A stretch of DNA of 64,000 nucleotides. It comes from Terriglobia bacterium. GTDB taxonomy: Bacteria; Acidobacteriota; Terriglobia; Bryobacterales; Bryobacteraceae. How positions within the stretch are numbered: the stretch's first letter is position 1; each line of letters begins with the position of its first letter. Below are positions 62,763-64,000 of this stretch, piece by piece. The position numbers were made by a program, and so were the translations under genes. Location: NCBI GenBank assembly GCA_020073145.1, contig JAIQFS010000005.1:62001-126000 (forward strand), given 5' to 3'. A model generated the notes under the pieces. It saw nothing but the letters and a program-made list of their open reading frames with translations, was not told the origin of the DNA and did not search any database.

Positions 62763-64000
62763 AACCTTTGGATCGCTTGTCCGAGTATCTGGGCGCCGTG
62801 GAGCGGCGGCTGCGATGGGTAGCGGTGACCCGCGGAATTGCGGCCACGGCCGCCGCAGCCCTGATCTTCACCGTGGTCGCCGTGCTGGTGGCCAACCACT
62901 TCTCCTTCTCCGATCCCAGCGTCCTGAGCGCTCGTATGCTGCTCTTTCTGGGCTTGGCCTTCGCCATTGCCGTTGCCCTCATCGTTCCCATCATCCGGCT
63001 CAATCGCCGCCGCGCGGCGCGCGAGACCGAAAGCCAGTTTCCGCAGTTTGAAGAGCGCCTCCTGACCTTCAGCGAGCGCGTCGAGCAGAACCCCAGCGAT
63101 CCCTTCCTCCCGCTTCTGGCCGCCGATACCCTCTCCGTTGCTGAACAAGCGGAACCGAAGCACGTAGCCAAGACCTCGCGCATGGCCGGTTTTTCTTCCG
63201 CGGCGGCCGTGGCCGTCGTTACCCTGGTGTGGCTGGCCACCACGCAGGGCTTTCTTGGATATGGCACGGCCCTGCTTTGGGGCGGCCTTCCCAAGAACGA
63301 TGTCAAACCCTTCTACGACATTCGGGTTACGCCCGGCAACAAGACTGTTCGCAAAACCGCTTCTCAGGTGATCGGCGCGCAGTTGCACGGCTTTACCGCG
63401 CCCAACGTGCGGTTTTTTGGCCGCTACTCGAGCGCCTCCCGCTGGGAGCAGGCCGAGATGCGCACCGAGGCCGGCGGATCCGACTATGAGTTCTTCATCG
63501 CCGGCGTGCCCGAAACCATGGAGTATTACGTCGAGGCCGGCGGCGTTCGTTCCAAGACTTATAAGTTGAACGTCATCGACCTGCCTTCGGTCAAGAACAT
63601 CCAGGTCACCTACCATTACCCGCCTTGGACCGGCATGAAAGATACGGTGGAGAACCCTGGCGGCGACCTCCGCGCTGTGGAAGGCACCACCGCCGATGTC
63701 GAGATTCGAACCGACCGGCCGCTATCCAACGGCGCCATCCTGCTGGATACCGGCGCCAAGCTCACCTTGCACGCCGGACCCGGCAACACCCTCCTGGCCA
63801 GCGTGCCCATCCAAAAGGACGGCTTGTATCACATCGCCGCCGCTGGAAACGGCGAGGACGTCCGCCTGACCGAGGATTACTTCATCGAAGCCCTCAAGGA
63901 CCGCGCCCCCGAGGTCAAGATCACCCGGCCCGGCCGCGATTTCCGCGCCTCCCCCATCGAAGAAGTCTCGGTCACCGTGGAAGCCAAGGACGATTTCGGC
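62759..64000 (+). CDS. Large membrane protein, DUF4175-like (partial)
   Basis: Starts at ATG 62759 (ATGA overlap) and stays open to the window end: 414 codons seen. It begins 'MKPLDRLSEYLGAVERRLRW', has two transmembrane helices ('VTRGIAATAAAALIFTVVAV', 'MLLFLGLAFAIAVALIVPII') and a third near 145-165, then a long periplasmic beta-rich part ('VTYHYPPWTGMKDTVENPGG', 'KITRPGRDFRASPIEEVSVT'). The layout resembles DUF4175-type proteins found after BatA-like genes. The C-terminal part is outside the window. Confidence 0.7.
   Translation, partial: MKPLDRLSEYLGAVERRLRWVAVTRGIAATAAAALIFTVVAVLVANHFSFSDPSVLSARMLLFLGLAFAIAVALIVPIIRLNRRRAARETESQFPQFEERLLTFSERVEQNPSDPFLPLLAADTLSVAEQAEPKHVAKTSRMAGFSSAAAVAVVTLVWLATTQGFLGYGTALLWGGLPKNDVKPFYDIRVTPGNKTVRKTASQVIGAQLHGFTAPNVRFFGRYSSASRWEQAEMRTEAGGSDYEFFIAGVPETMEYYVEAGGVRSKTYKLNVIDLPSVKNIQVTYHYPPWTGMKDTVENPGGDLRAVEGTTADVEIRTDRPLSNGAILLDTGAKLTLHAGPGNTLLASVPIQKDGLYHIAAAGNGEDVRLTEDYFIEALKDRAPEVKITRPGRDFRASPIEEVSVTVEAKDDFG

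Overview
The window is high-GC bacterial chromosome that reads like an acidobacterium of the Solibacter/Bryobacter type. Evidence: a secreted DUF1592-type cytochrome followed by a DUF1552 (HXXSHH) protein and an ankyrin protein; a Tat/Sec-rich secretome; MoxR/DUF58/vWA operons; and a large flagellar locus in a non-proteobacterial order. The assignment rests on gene content only. No rRNA, tRNA, CRISPR or transposase gene was recognised.

Layout. 2-484: adenosine-specific kinase family (minus). 645-7565: four tightly coupled plus-strand genes for secreted proteins, one built from phage-tail-fibre-like repeats and one from beta-helix plus Ig-like modules; they end at a clear hairpin (7570-7591). 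7598-10754: minus-strand M28 peptidase, Cys-rich secreted protein and di-haem peroxidase. 10858-13442: cysD-cysN (sulfate activation), with a degenerate APS-kinase tail on CysN. 13469-18534: hypothetical protein, MqnA/MqnD-family protein, HEAT-repeat protein, a 69-aa CPTC protein and an acyl-CoA synthetase. 18988-43836: the flagellar region, made of flaG-fliS; the minus operon flgF-flgG-flgA-flgH-flgI-flgJ; the divergent plus operon fliK-flgD-flgE-fliN-fliO-fliP-fliQ-fliR-flhB-flhA-flhF-fliA-fliY-like; an embedded AAA+ ATPase/hypothetical pair; a FleQ/FlbD-like sigma-54 activator (minus); and flgM-flgN-flgK-flgL. Flagellin, FliD, the basal MS-ring/switch/ATPase genes and motAB are not here.

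43842-44662: a decayed island between flgL and a periplasmic-protein gene. It holds parD, a parE broken by an early stop, and a probable DNA-methyltransferase scrap, and is flanked by a 49-bp direct repeat. 44613-47284: periplasmic protein, CPBP membrane protease and an acidobacterial secreted hypothetical. 47731-53061: DUF1592 cytochrome, DUF1552 protein and ankyrin protein. 53362-64000: one long operon (vWA membrane protein, caspase/legumain-like protein lacking its Cys, TPR-gluzincin, MoxR, DUF58, BatA-like vWA, large membrane protein running off the end).

How it fits together. The secretion gate (FlhA, FlhB, FliO-R), rod/hook parts (FlgF, FlgG, FlgE, FlgD, FliK), P/L rings, and class-3 genes (FlgM, FlgN, FlgK, FlgL, FlaG, FliS) are clustered with their regulators. 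FliA-type promoters with the same 16-nt spacing sit in front of both flgM and flaG, so FliA from this locus probably drives both sets. The most unusual sequence features are a ladder of four 6-codon ORFs between fliO and fliP, the CysN tail, the decayed parDE island, the tail-fibre-like secreted proteins, and the two MoxR-centred gene groups.
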